Notes: generated by a model from the sequence alone, not told the origin. DNA of 64,000 nt from Christensenellaceae bacterium (GCA_012518615.1 JAAYRU010000002.1:1-64000); one strand, 5' to 3'; counted from the first letter of the stretch, positions 35,887 to 44,717 are shown. Numbers and translations are program-made.

Positions 35887-36717
35887 TCAATATAATCTAT
35901 TTAGCCTAAACTGTCTGGCCATTTCAGTGATGCTTTCTTCCATTGGTATCCTATCGGTTGCAGATCCACCAAGAAAGCCTACTACATTGGTTAGTTCATT
36001 TAAGATTTGCCTAACGATTTTGGGATTAGACAAAATACCGCCATGGCAAATAACAATTCGATCAAAATCAATAGAATGTACAGTGTCGGCAATTTCTTGG
36101 ATTTTTAATATTGACATTTCTCTAGAATATGTAGTTTTTGCTCCAACTGTTCCTCCAGTTGTTAATCCTAAATCTGCAATAATAATATCCGCACCAGCTT
36201 GGGTCATTAGTTCCGCTTGCTTTTTATTAAAACAAAAAGCAATGGTTGGGATATCCTGGTCATGAGCGTACTGAATTAAATCCACTTCTTTGTCATATCC
36301 AATCCCTAGTTTCTTAAAGTTTTCTGCATTAAAATCATCCCAGAACCCTACTGTTGGCGAGTTACAAACTCCTGCAACCCCCATTTCTAACAGTTGCTTA
36401 ACTATTAATGTATGCGATTCAAAGGGTTCTTGTGCTGTAACGCCAGCAAAAACAGGCGTACTTCCAGAAACTGGTAATATCTCCTTAACTTGCTGAATTA
36501 AATTGTTTGTAGAATTAGAGAATGCTAAAAATCCACCTATTGAACCATGACCTCCCATTCTAAATTTCGCTGGATTATCTACAACAATAAAATCCGCACC
36601 TGCATATGCTTGGCATTTGGCAACAAGACCTATTCCTGCAGAAGTACCAATCAAAGCTTTTTTTGATTTGATTACATTTTTGAAACCCGAGAGTACTTTT
36701 ACACGATCATTCTTCAT
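35887..36717 (-). CDS. TIM-barrel 'phosphoenolpyruvate hydrolase-like' protein (copy B)
   Basis: A 276-residue protein of the family annotated as phosphoenolpyruvate (phosphonopyruvate) hydrolase-like. It is related in sequence to the C-terminal half of the plant Tm-1 protein. Typical segments are LIGTSAGIGLVAKCQAYAGADFIVV (described as G-x-G-L-x-A-K-C near residue 22), IIADLGLTTGGTVGA and ICHGGILSNP. Catalysis has not been established for this family, and the name rests on structural likeness to the isocitrate lyase/PEP mutase superfamily. It is 11 bases downstream of the paralogue copy A, and AAGGAG precedes the ATG. Confidence 0.82.
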   Translation of the reverse strand: MKNDRVKVLSGFKNVIKSKKALIGTSAGIGLVAKCQAYAGADFIVVDNPAKFRMGGHGSIGGFLAFSNSTNNLIQQVKEILPVSGSTPVFAGVTAQEPFESHTLIVKQLLEMGVAGVCNSPTVGFWDDFNAENFKKLGIGYDKEVDLIQYAHDQDIPTIAFCFNKKQAELMTQAGADIIIADLGLTTGGTVGAKTTYSREMSILKIQEIADTVHSIDFDRIVICHGGILSNPKIVRQILNELTNVVGFLGGSATDRIPMEESITEMARQFRLNRLY

Positions 36718-36728
36718 TTTTTTACTCC

Positions 36729-37559
36729 TTATGTCAATGAAATAGCTTTAAATTCTTTTACCCTTGCGATTACAGCATTTTCTGTAGGTATTCTCTCAGC
36801 AGAGGATGCCCCATAAAAACCGCTTACCTCTTTTACCCGATCATAGATATATTGCGCATCTGCTGGTTCTGAAATTGATCCTCCATGACAAATCACAATG
36901 ACATTAGGATTCCTTTGTTTTGCTGTGGAGGCAATCATTGAGATCTTCTCAACGGACTCGTCTAGAGAGTTAGCAACGCCAGCTCCAATTAGTCCTTTTG
37001 TGGTAAGTCCCATGTGAGCAACGACGATGTCTGCACCAGCATCAACCATTTGTTTGGTTTGCTCAACATTAAAGCAATAGGGAGTAGTCAGCAGACCCAT
37101 ACGGTTTGCCAAGGAAATCATTTTAACTTCTTTATCATACCCATATCCAGTCTCTGTAAGTTGAGCATAGAACATTTCATCATAGAAGGGATTTCCTACA
37201 GTCGGGAAATTTTGAACACCATCAAAACCAAGTTCCTGGATTTCCGCCAGATATCTATCCATTTTTCTGTAAGGATCGGAAGCAAATACACCAGCTAATA
37301 CCGGCGTCTCTTTAACAACCGGCAAAACCTCTCTTGCCAAGTCTAGAATGATAGAATTTGCATCGCTAAACGATAATCTGCCACTTGATGAACCCCTTCC
37401 TGCCATTCTAAACCATCCAGAATTATAAACAATTATCATGTCTGCCCCGCCAAGTTCAGCACATTTCGCTGACAATCCGGTTCCTGCTCCAGATCCTGTT
37501 AATGGGATTTTTTGTGCAATTTGGTTTCTGTAACGCTCAAGAATTTTGTCTTTACTCAT
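36729..37559 (-). CDS. TIM-barrel 'phosphoenolpyruvate hydrolase-like' protein (copy A)
   Basis: Also 276 residues and aligned end to end with copy B. It shows GSGAGTGLSAKCAELGGAD near residue 22, FPTVGNPFYDEMF, VVAHMGLTTKGLIGA and VICHGGSISEP. Copy A has FRMAGRGSSSGRLSF where copy B has FRMGGHGSIGGFLAF, so the entrance loop differs. The two may form a mixed oligomer or act on successive intermediates. It lies 28 bases after the Tm-1-like gene. AAAGGA precedes the ATG. Confidence 0.82.
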   Translation of the reverse strand: MSKDKILERYRNQIAQKIPLTGSGAGTGLSAKCAELGGADMIIVYNSGWFRMAGRGSSSGRLSFSDANSIILDLAREVLPVVKETPVLAGVFASDPYRKMDRYLAEIQELGFDGVQNFPTVGNPFYDEMFYAQLTETGYGYDKEVKMISLANRMGLLTTPYCFNVEQTKQMVDAGADIVVAHMGLTTKGLIGAGVANSLDESVEKISMIASTAKQRNPNVIVICHGGSISEPADAQYIYDRVKEVSGFYGASSAERIPTENAVIARVKEFKAISLT

Positions 37560-37587
37560 TTACTTTTTGTCCTTTCATTAATTATTA

Positions 37588-38823
37588 TCAATACTGATCA
37601 GTAGAAGCTTTAATCAAACTATCTAGGCAATTTGCAGCCTTTAACGCAAACTCCTTATCATTCACACTACAATTTATGGCTTCAACTCTTACAAGCGGGT
37701 TACTTATACCATTTTGAAGTGTATCAAACAAAACTTTGTTTGCTTGAGGATTATACATAGGCTTGCCAGGTGCATCAACCTCAGAAAGTCCCTTAATTGG
37801 TAAAAGCAACGCACAATTTACTTTTGCCTTATTTAATACTTGTACCATGTAAGTTCCGGACTTATAAAGATCCTCAGCATTCGTTCTAAAATGTGAAGGT
37901 TTGTTACTGTGTGAGTAAATAACTCTATCGGAGTATTGGAGAAAATTATTGGTTGATACCATATCCATGGCTCCCGGACATAGAACACAAGGTAAACCTT
38001 TTTCAATTGCTCCATACAGTCTGCCCTCCCCCGGATTGCTATATTCAACATCTAAAACATAAGAATTTACCTCGGGTAAAGTCATATCTAAGATTCCATC
38101 AAAGAAATCCTGTCGTATCAAAGACTCCATGGCTTTTCCACCTTGACCTGTTGCGTGGAATGTGGTTACTTCATAGCCCAAAGACTCCAGATGTTTTCGT
38201 GCAATTACGACTCCTTTAGTGGTTAGCCCATACATTGTCATGGCAATTCTTTTCTTAGTTTTCTGTTCAACTTGCAATTCCTTACTTGATCTGGCCGCAC
38301 CAACAACTGCTCCTGCAGCCTCACAAATTACCCTCTTTAATAGCGTGTTTATACCAGCAATGTCAACAACAGAATTGATAATTAACATATCTTTTATCCC
38401 AACATAGTCCGCTATTCGAGTTGCTCCTCCGAGGGTTGATACTATCACCTTTGGAAATCCAATGGGTAAATCACGCATTACTTCAGCAGATATTGTAGTT
38501 CCGCCACTCCCACCCATTCCTATTATTCCATCTATTTTTCCCGTATTATATAGGTTATTAACAATAGTCCTAGCGCAGTTTATTACCTGAGGCATAGCTG
38601 TTTTTCGATCCATATTCCGTATGTTTTCATTGGAATTGTATGAATGTCCCAATAATTCAATACATGAATAATCTACTTTCATAGCTTCTTGCATTGTTCT
38701 CATGCTTACATCTATAATAAGACATCCTGCGTTAAGACTTTCAATGCTCTCACGAAGATATTGAAATTCATCAGGTTTCGTATCAAGCGTCCCAATTACC
38801 GCAATGTTCACAAAATTATTCAT
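37588..38823 (-). CDS. Tm-1-like ATP-binding protein (UPF0261)
   Basis: About 411 residues, the bacterial counterpart of the N-terminal half of tomato Tm-1. Characteristic parts are IGTLDTKPDEFQYLR near the N-terminus, GMGGSGGTTISAEVM (nucleotide loop, about residue 105), VSTLGGATRIADYVG and NSVVDIAGINTLLKR. Known structures of the family bind nucleotide. The reaction in bacteria is not known to me. I chose the ATG at 38823 because GAGGGG lies eight bases upstream. Two earlier in-frame ATG/GTG codons are closer to that site. It overlaps the end of the LivM-type gene by eight bases, so it is translationally coupled to the transporter. Confidence 0.87.
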   Translation of the reverse strand: MNNFVNIAVIGTLDTKPDEFQYLRESIESLNAGCLIIDVSMRTMQEAMKVDYSCIELLGHSYNSNENIRNMDRKTAMPQVINCARTIVNNLYNTGKIDGIIGMGGSGGTTISAEVMRDLPIGFPKVIVSTLGGATRIADYVGIKDMLIINSVVDIAGINTLLKRVICEAAGAVVGAARSSKELQVEQKTKKRIAMTMYGLTTKGVVIARKHLESLGYEVTTFHATGQGGKAMESLIRQDFFDGILDMTLPEVNSYVLDVEYSNPGEGRLYGAIEKGLPCVLCPGAMDMVSTNNFLQYSDRVIYSHSNKPSHFRTNAEDLYKSGTYMVQVLNKAKVNCALLLPIKGLSEVDAPGKPMYNPQANKVLFDTLQNGISNPLVRVEAINCSVNDKEFALKAANCLDSLIKASTDQY

Positions 38824-39838
38824 GCACATCACCCCTCATACCACTTTCAAGAGATACCATTTTTCTTTTGCGAAAAAGATTATTATATAACTTATAGATT
38901 TCGCCTAAAATCCCATTAGGAATTAAAAATACAGCAATAATAAAAAGACCTCCTATAATCGCATCATCAAAGCGAGTATATCGACTGATAAAGTTTGACA
39001 GCATTAAATAGATAGCTGCTCCTAGTAACCCGCCTTCTAAATATTCTGCTCCACCTATTATGCACATGAAGAGACACATAAGTGAATACTCAGTCTTAAC
39101 ATAATCAGGCGCCATGGTGGCAAAAAAATTGGCTTGCAAAATTCCTGCAATTCCCGCAAACAAGCTGCTAATAACCACAAGTACAATACGAATAACATTT
39201 ACATTAAACCCAAGAGAACTCATCTTCGTTTTGTTGTCCCGCATTCCTTGAATTGCAATCCCAAAAGGTGATTTAACCAATCTTTTTAAGAAAAAATAAC
39301 TTATTGGAACTATAAACGCAATGATATAGAAAGTGTTCCCTGTACCACTGTATGTTTTTCCATTAATGGTAGGACCCTTTATGCCAATGATACCATTGAA
39401 GCCCCTAGTAATATCTGTTAGTTGTAAGGAGCTTAAATGAACCAAATTGGCTAATGCAATACTCATCATCATAAACACAATTGAGCTTGTGCGAACAGAT
39501 AACCCCCCAAATAGCAGACCTGCAGTCATGACTACAAACAATCCAATTAGCACAGCAGCACCATATGAACCTTTCATGCTAACTCTATATATTGCAAATG
39601 CGTATCCGGCAATACCTGCAAATCCCGCTTGGGATAGTGATGTAAGACCACCGAACCCCATTATGAGGTTCAGACTCATGGTCATTAATCCCATATACAT
39701 AATTCTAGATATCATGTATATTGTAAAACGAGAAGATATTTTAGGTAAAGACCAAAGTATAAAAATGGATAATATTAAAACAATTAACTGCAACATGGTT
39801 CTTGTTTTTTTGCCAAATCGAAAATTACTCTTTCTCAT
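38816..39838 (-). CDS. livM: Branched-chain amino acid-type ABC permease, LivM
   Basis: A 340-residue permease with about nine to ten helices and the LivM signature region (NLIMGFGGLTSLSQAGF, residues about 58-75, and SPFGIAIQGMRDNKTKMSSLG). It forms the channel with LivH, whose stop overlaps its start as ATGA. Liv-type transporters carry amino acids, urea, amides and also aromatic or organic acids, so the substrate here is open. The linked Tm-1-like and TIM-barrel genes imply a catabolic substrate. Confidence 0.9.
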   Translation of the reverse strand: MRKSNFRFGKKTRTMLQLIVLILSIFILWSLPKISSRFTIYMISRIMYMGLMTMSLNLIMGFGGLTSLSQAGFAGIAGYAFAIYRVSMKGSYGAAVLIGLFVVMTAGLLFGGLSVRTSSIVFMMMSIALANLVHLSSLQLTDITRGFNGIIGIKGPTINGKTYSGTGNTFYIIAFIVPISYFFLKRLVKSPFGIAIQGMRDNKTKMSSLGFNVNVIRIVLVVISSLFAGIAGILQANFFATMAPDYVKTEYSLMCLFMCIIGGAEYLEGGLLGAAIYLMLSNFISRYTRFDDAIIGGLFIIAVFLIPNGILGEIYKLYNNLFRKRKMVSLESGMRGDVHE

Positions 39839-40704
39839 TGTTTCCTAACCTCTTTCACAAATAAGCCTTGCGGCTTTAGTACAAGTACTGCCATAACAAA
39901 CGAAAAAACTATGATGGTTGATATGTTTGGGACATATGCACTAGTAAAGCTATCTAACAAACCGATCATGAGTGCAGCTAACGCTGCTCCTTCAATACTG
40001 CCACGACCACCAACAATTATCACCATCAATGCAAGCATTTGCATAGAACCGGCACCATCAGTAGAAAAGCTAACCATAGTGCCCCCCAAAACGCCGGCTA
40101 GACCAACAAGAAAACCTGAGAAAGCAAAAACACCTAAAAATATTAATTCAATATTGATACCTAGTGACGAAACCATATCTCTGTCATCCACTCCAGCTCG
40201 GATAATTTGACCTACCTTTGTCTTCTTTAGAATGATTAGAATAAGAATTAATTCTGCTATAGCAACTACAAGCACAATTAAACGGGAATATGGATATGTT
40301 AATTCACCAAGTTGGAAAGTGCTTCCGACTATGCCTTCCGGACTAAATGCTTTTGCTTCACCTCTTGTTAGCTCAATACTCAGATCAGTGAATATCCAGG
40401 AAACACCAATGGATATCATAATTCCCAGTATAGGGTTTCCATATGCCTTATTATATAATGCTAACTGGAGTAGAAATGCGACTAGCATCATCACTACGCC
40501 AGCTCCCAATAGTGCTAAAACCCAATTATGATTTGATATTTTATAAAGAAGCCAGCCAACTGATGCACCAAGAATGTACATACTTCCATGCGCCATATTG
40601 ACCATTCTCATTAATCCAAAAACCAGCGTTAATCCACTCGCAACAACAAAGAGAAGGCCAGCATAAGTTATTCCGTTTAACAACAATGTCAAATTATATA
40701 TCAT
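39835..40704 (-). CDS. livH: Branched-chain amino acid-type ABC permease, LivH
   Basis: A 289-residue permease with about eight helices. The N-terminal LNGITYAGLLFVVASGLTLVFGLMRMVNMAHGS pattern (G-L-T-L-x-F-G and N-x-A-H-G) is typical of LivH, and the coupling segment VGQIIRAGVDDRDMVSSLGI is present. TGAGGA precedes the ATG. It lies 21 bases after livF. Confidence 0.9.
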   Translation of the reverse strand: MIYNLTLLLNGITYAGLLFVVASGLTLVFGLMRMVNMAHGSMYILGASVGWLLYKISNHNWVLALLGAGVVMMLVAFLLQLALYNKAYGNPILGIMISIGVSWIFTDLSIELTRGEAKAFSPEGIVGSTFQLGELTYPYSRLIVLVVAIAELILILIILKKTKVGQIIRAGVDDRDMVSSLGINIELIFLGVFAFSGFLVGLAGVLGGTMVSFSTDGAGSMQMLALMVIIVGGRGSIEGAALAALMIGLLDSFTSAYVPNISTIIVFSFVMAVLVLKPQGLFVKEVRKQ

Positions 40705-40725
40705 CGTATTATCCTCATAACAATA

Positions 40726-41439
40726 TCAGCCAATACCTAATAGTTTTCGGCTTAGTTCTGCATTATTTCGTAATTCTCTTAGGGAGCCTGAAAAGGCGAT
40801 TTGACCATTCACCATTACATTAGTAGAGTCAGTTACTCGTTCACAAAAGTTGAGATCCTGCTCGACAATGAGTATATTCATGTTTTCCTTACGAATTTTC
40901 TCAAACACATCAACCAATTGGTCAATGATTGTTGGAGCAAGCCCTTCCGAAGGTTCATCAAGAAGCAACAACCGAGGATTGAGTACAAGTGCACGACCAA
41001 TTGCGAGCATCTGTTGCTCTCCGCCAGATAAAGATGTGCCATATAAATCTTTTCTTTCATAAAGCCTTGGAAATAAATCGTAGACTCTATCGCTAGACCA
41101 TCTGTTCTCTTCACTACTAAAGCCGCTGCTAGCACAAAATGTGAGATGTTCATCTACAGTTAAAGATGGAAAGTTTCTTCTCCCTTGAGGAACATATCCA
41201 ATACCTTTCTGGGCTATCTGATAAGGTTTCAAACCAACAATTTCTTGACCAAAAAACTTGATAGAACCTTTTGTACTTACTAATCCCATTATCGCTTTCA
41301 TCAAGGTTGATTTACCCATTCCATTCCTACCAATTATTGAAGTAACTCCAGAGTCCAAAAGAAGATTAACGCCCTGCACTATATGTAACTTATCGTAATA
41401 GGCTTCTACATTATTGAGTGTCAATACTGATTCATGCAT
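40726..41439 (-). CDS. livF: Branched-chain amino acid-type ABC ATPase, LivF
   Basis: A 237-residue ATPase with Walker A GRNGMGKST, signature LSGGEQQMLAIGRAL and Walker B LLLLDEPSEGLAP, which is the LivF form. It powers the permease pair. Its start overlaps the livG stop by eight bases. Confidence 0.93.
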   Translation of the reverse strand: MHESVLTLNNVEAYYDKLHIVQGVNLLLDSGVTSIIGRNGMGKSTLMKAIMGLVSTKGSIKFFGQEIVGLKPYQIAQKGIGYVPQGRRNFPSLTVDEHLTFCASSGFSSEENRWSSDRVYDLFPRLYERKDLYGTSLSGGEQQMLAIGRALVLNPRLLLLDEPSEGLAPTIIDQLVDVFEKIRKENMNILIVEQDLNFCERVTDSTNVMVNGQIAFSGSLRELRNNAELSRKLLGIG

Positions 41440-42199
41440 ACTTTTTTCCCCCTAGATAAATCTCTTGAACATATGGATTGTTTTGAATTTCAAGGGGAGT
41501 ACCAATATCAACAATTTCTCCATTCATCATTACAATAACACGCGTTGCCACAGCAAAGGCAAGTTCCATATTATGTTCAACCAAAACTAGGGTAATGTCA
41601 CTATCCAAACCCATCAACAAATCTTGAATGATTAATCTCTCGTTGGCAGACAGACCGGAAGATGGTTCATCAAGTAGTAAGAGCTGGGGATGACATATTA
41701 ATGCTAATCCCACCTCTAATTGTCTTCTTTCTCCATGAGAGAGATTTGCTACCATTTCGTCTATTTTCTTGGATAGTTGAACTGTTTTACAGATTTGTTC
41801 GATTTGTTCAGTGTAGGCAGCCGTATCCTTATAATTTGTAAATAAATTCATCTGTTTTGACATGGGCATCGCTCCAAGCAAGCTAAGATAGAAATTTTGT
41901 CGAATTGTAAGTTTATTAAACAATGCAGTGCCTTGATATGTTCTTCTAAGTCCAAGTTTTGATCTATTACGAACACTCATTTTGCTTACATCATGTCCAA
42001 AAATTTCGATTTTTCCAGACGAAAGTGGTAAGTCTCCACAAATCAGGTTGAAAAGAGTTGATTTTCCGGCACCGTTTGTTCCTATTATCAAACAACGTTC
42101 GCCATACGCGATGTCAAAAGAGACATCGCGTACAGCAACAGTTCCCCCAAAGCTCTTGCTTACTTGGGCTACAGATAGAATTGGTTGAGTTATATTCAT
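41432..42199 (-). CDS. livG: Branched-chain amino acid-type ABC ATPase, LivG
   Basis: A 255-residue ATPase with Walker A GTNGAGKST, signature LSHGERRQLEVGLAL, Walker B LLLLDEPSSGLS and a H-loop VEHNMELAF. The C-terminal extension with IQNNPYVQEIYLGG is typical of LivG. AGGAGG precedes the ATG, 61 bases after the binding-protein gene. Confidence 0.93.
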   Translation of the reverse strand: MNITQPILSVAQVSKSFGGTVAVRDVSFDIAYGERCLIIGTNGAGKSTLFNLICGDLPLSSGKIEIFGHDVSKMSVRNRSKLGLRRTYQGTALFNKLTIRQNFYLSLLGAMPMSKQMNLFTNYKDTAAYTEQIEQICKTVQLSKKIDEMVANLSHGERRQLEVGLALICHPQLLLLDEPSSGLSANERLIIQDLLMGLDSDITLVLVEHNMELAFAVATRVIVMMNGEIVDIGTPLEIQNNPYVQEIYLGGKKYA

Positions 42200-42260
42200 A
42201 CGTGGATATTCCTCCTTCTGAGCAGTAAATGTTTAGAACTTTGGTTTAATAGTTAGAAGA

Positions 42261-43511
42261 TTATTCTGCGTATTTTGCATTTCTAATTGATTCAATGGTG
42301 GGATTATTTCGATCAGGATAAGGTTGTGATGCAAACCATTCAGGATCAAATTTCCCAAACTGACTGACATTTTCGATAGTGACTAATGGGATATTTTTAT
42401 ATGTTCCGTCCTCGGTTTGGGTAACCTTAGTAATAAACACGTCACAAATATATTGGTGAGCGTCATCAAAACGGAAACGTCCCCTGTGGGATTCATAATC
42501 CGTTGCTTGTAGCGCAGCTCTGAAAGCTTCCACATCTTCAATATTACCGTCGATTTTTTCAAGAGCCATTGTGGCAATTTCAGCTCCAATATAGAAATCG
42601 CTTGCAAAGCTATTGGGATAGGAACCATGATAATCTTTAAACGTGTTAATGAAATTATTGTAAACCTCTGTTCCAATTTCGTCAGCATAATAGCTTGAAG
42701 TAATAATACCTTCATATTTGTCGGCAATATCACTGGTTAAACAAGTTGTATCAGTAAAATTTGATCCTCCCAATAGAGGCAATGTTAGGCCATATTCAGC
42801 ATACTGACCGACAAAATATATTGAGTCTATTGCTCCTACGCCACAGAAAACAGCGTCTACATTATCATATTTACTGATTGATGTAACAACCGAACTATAG
42901 TCAGTTGTTCCTTTGGTAAACCATATTTTGTCAACTATGTTTCCACCAGCACCGACAAATCCGTACATAAATCCTTGAACTTGACCAAATGTAAAGTCAT
43001 AATCACTTGCCACAGCTAAAACATTTCTATAACCAAGTTCATTATAGGCGTATTCGCCCAATGCCATCCCGACCTGTGCTGCAGTAGCACAGATTCTCCA
43101 AAGATTTTCTGGTGTATTGATTGTTATTTGTGTAGAACCGGATGAACCAATAATAATCGTCGCTTCATCATTATAAATTTCAGCGTATTCTCGTATTGCA
43201 GTGCCTTCTGAACCAGATCTGGGACCAATTATTATTTGACAACCATATTCGTCAACACACTTGATAAGCTTTTCAACTGCGATTGCGGCATCACTAGATG
43301 TATTTTCATGGAAAATCTCTACAGGACGTCCGCAAATTGTACTACCATGTTGTTCAAAGAAAAGGTCAACTGCGGCATGAACCATCATACCTACTGCATC
43401 AGCATTGTTGGATAAAACACCAATACGAATGGGATCTTTTTCCGCAACTGCTATCCCAGTCAAACCAAGGACTAAGACAATTGCAAGAATGAAAACGAAA
43501 ATTCTTTTCAT
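42261..43511 (-). CDS. Liv-type extracellular substrate-binding protein
   Basis: A 416-residue periplasmic-binding-protein type I (LivJ/LivK family) protein. It is the first gene of the nine-gene operon. The signal peptide (to about residue 23) ends AVA-E with no lipobox cysteine, as for the other binding proteins in the window. The mature protein starts with the expected IRIGVLSN strand and keeps the IIGPRSGSEGTAI and ASDYDFTFGQVQGF loops. AGGAGG precedes the ATG. The leader of about 130 bases holds tandem 12-base repeats that could bind the divergent GntR regulator. The ligand is unknown. Confidence 0.88.
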   Translation of the reverse strand: MKRIFVFILAIVLVLGLTGIAVAEKDPIRIGVLSNNADAVGMMVHAAVDLFFEQHGSTICGRPVEIFHENTSSDAAIAVEKLIKCVDEYGCQIIIGPRSGSEGTAIREYAEIYNDEATIIIGSSGSTQITINTPENLWRICATAAQVGMALGEYAYNELGYRNVLAVASDYDFTFGQVQGFMYGFVGAGGNIVDKIWFTKGTTDYSSVVTSISKYDNVDAVFCGVGAIDSIYFVGQYAEYGLTLPLLGGSNFTDTTCLTSDIADKYEGIITSSYYADEIGTEVYNNFINTFKDYHGSYPNSFASDFYIGAEIATMALEKIDGNIEDVEAFRAALQATDYESHRGRFRFDDAHQYICDVFITKVTQTEDGTYKNIPLVTIENVSQFGKFDPEWFASQPYPDRNNPTIESIRNAKYAE

Positions 43512-43540
43512 AACTTCCTCCTAAATATACTTTACTGTCG

Positions 43541-43564
43541 TTTGGTCATTTGTTTGGTCGTTTG
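43541..43564. promoter_or_regulatory. Tandem 12-base repeats, candidate GntR operator
   Basis: TTTGGTCATTTG (43541-43552) is followed directly by TTTGGTCGTTTG (43553-43564), and a further partial copy (GTCG) precedes them. They lie about 30-50 bases before the binding-protein ATG and about 80-100 bases after the inferred transcription start. A regulator bound here would act as a roadblock. Confidence 0.45.
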
Positions 43565-43642
43565 ATGATAACTGAACACTTCATCCTTGATAGCCTTAAA
43601 TCAACGGACATCACCACCCATCATTTTCAATTGCTTATGTTG

Positions 43643-43671
43643 AGTGTAGCACAACAAAATTGAAATGTCAA
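43643..43671 (-). promoter_or_regulatory. Promoter of the Liv/Tm-1 operon
   Basis: On the minus strand TTGACA, 17 bases, TACACT. The -35 is perfect, and the -10 matches at four of six positions. Confidence 0.6.
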
Positions 43672-43903
43672 TACTGAAATTAAAAAAATATTTTTTATTT
43701 GAAATTGAATACTTATTCAGTTTTTGTCGATATTTTCTTTCAGTATAAAACGCTAAGTTTTTCGCGCTGTAAAACATTACAGACTTACGAATAGAAATCA
43801 AGTTCCCTGATTTTCTTACATAATTTAAATGGTATTGGACTTTAATTAGTGTCTATGTCATAATAATTTTGTCATTTTAATTTTTGCGAGGTGGTCTACT
43901 AAC

Positions 43904-44587
43904 ATGATTCAAAATAATAAAATAACTATAAGTGATAGTGTTTATCAGTACTTAAAGGATATGATTCTTTCTATTCAATTAAAACCTGGGGATAAAATCA
44001 ATGAGGGAGATATAGCTAAAAAATTAGGAATTAGTAGAACACCAATCCGTGAAGCTATTAGATTGCTAGCGAATGATGGTATTGTTACCATGTATCCCAA
44101 TAGGTTTGCTGAAGTTTCTAGGATAAGCGATGAACGCGTTGCTCAATTGGGTATAGTTAGAACAACTCTAGATATACTAGCGGCAAAACTCGCTGTTTTA
44201 TTTGGCAGTGATTATGATTTCACAAAAATGCACGAATTAAATGAGGAATGTAAAAAAGCATCGTTAAATAACGATGTTGCAAAGAAAATTAAGATGAATT
44301 GTGCATTTCATTTAGAACTAAGTAAAATCAGTAAAAACCTTGAACTTATTGCTATACAACAAAAACTATATTTGCAAATTGAATTTATTCAAGCATTCTA
44401 TCATGATCGAATTGAACCAACCATAGATCAGTATAATCAGCACAAAGAAATTGTTCTCGCGCTTTTCAACCGCGATGTTGACAGGTTGATCGAACTTCTA
44501 CTCATTCATGAGGGGAAATTTCATAATCTCAATGGTAACGGCTTAAAATCATTAAGAGATATACAGAGCATCTACAAGAAGTTGTAA
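43904..44587 (+). CDS. GntR-family transcriptional regulator, FCD (FadR) subgroup
   Basis: A 227-residue regulator. The N-terminal winged helix (residues 1-75) has KINEGDIAKKLGISRTPIREAIRLL, described by its L-G-I-S-R-T-P-I-R-E-A pattern. A C-terminal all-helical FCD-type domain follows (about 85-215), which in this subgroup binds organic or amino acids, often with a metal. It is divergent from the Liv/Tm-1 operon, the usual arrangement for a repressor that senses the substrate or an intermediate. GAGGTGG precedes the ATG by nine bases. Confidence 0.88.
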   Translation: MIQNNKITISDSVYQYLKDMILSIQLKPGDKINEGDIAKKLGISRTPIREAIRLLANDGIVTMYPNRFAEVSRISDERVAQLGIVRTTLDILAAKLAVLFGSDYDFTKMHELNEECKKASLNNDVAKKIKMNCAFHLELSKISKNLELIAIQQKLYLQIEFIQAFYHDRIEPTIDQYNQHKEIVLALFNRDVDRLIELLLIHEGKFHNLNGNGLKSLRDIQSIYKKL

Positions 44588-44668
44588 ATTTTCCATTTGA
44601 AAAGTATAACCATTTATTATGTAATGTATGCATTTGAAGATTATATATTGTGAATAGATAAAGGTAAT

Positions 44669-44690
44669 TCCGCACAACAATCTGTGCGGA
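44669..44690. terminator. Hairpin between convergent GntR and antiporter genes
   Basis: TCCGCACA (44669-44676) and TGTGCGGA (44683-44690) form a perfect eight-base stem with a six-base loop between convergent genes. The T tracts are weak on both sides (CTTTATATTT on plus), so it may serve as a modest bidirectional terminator. Confidence 0.55.
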
Positions 44691-44717
44691 CTTTATATTT
44701 AACTTAATTATATGGCG

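Larger units (their letters stand above)
43512..43903. other. Divergent region between the Liv operon and its GntR regulator
   Basis: This 392-base AT-rich gap holds the leftward promoter (43643-43671), tandem repeats in the Liv leader (43541-43564) and a weaker rightward promoter for the regulator (TTGGAC at 43835, CATAAT at 43859, 18-base spacer). A 66-codon minus-strand frame at 43601-43801 overlaps the promoter and is not accepted as a gene. Confidence 0.65.

Noticed and set aside
43601..43801. A 66-codon minus-strand reading frame in the gap between the Liv operon and its regulator
   Set aside because: It spans the inferred Liv promoter, is low in complexity and matches no family. The better reading is a promoter and leader.
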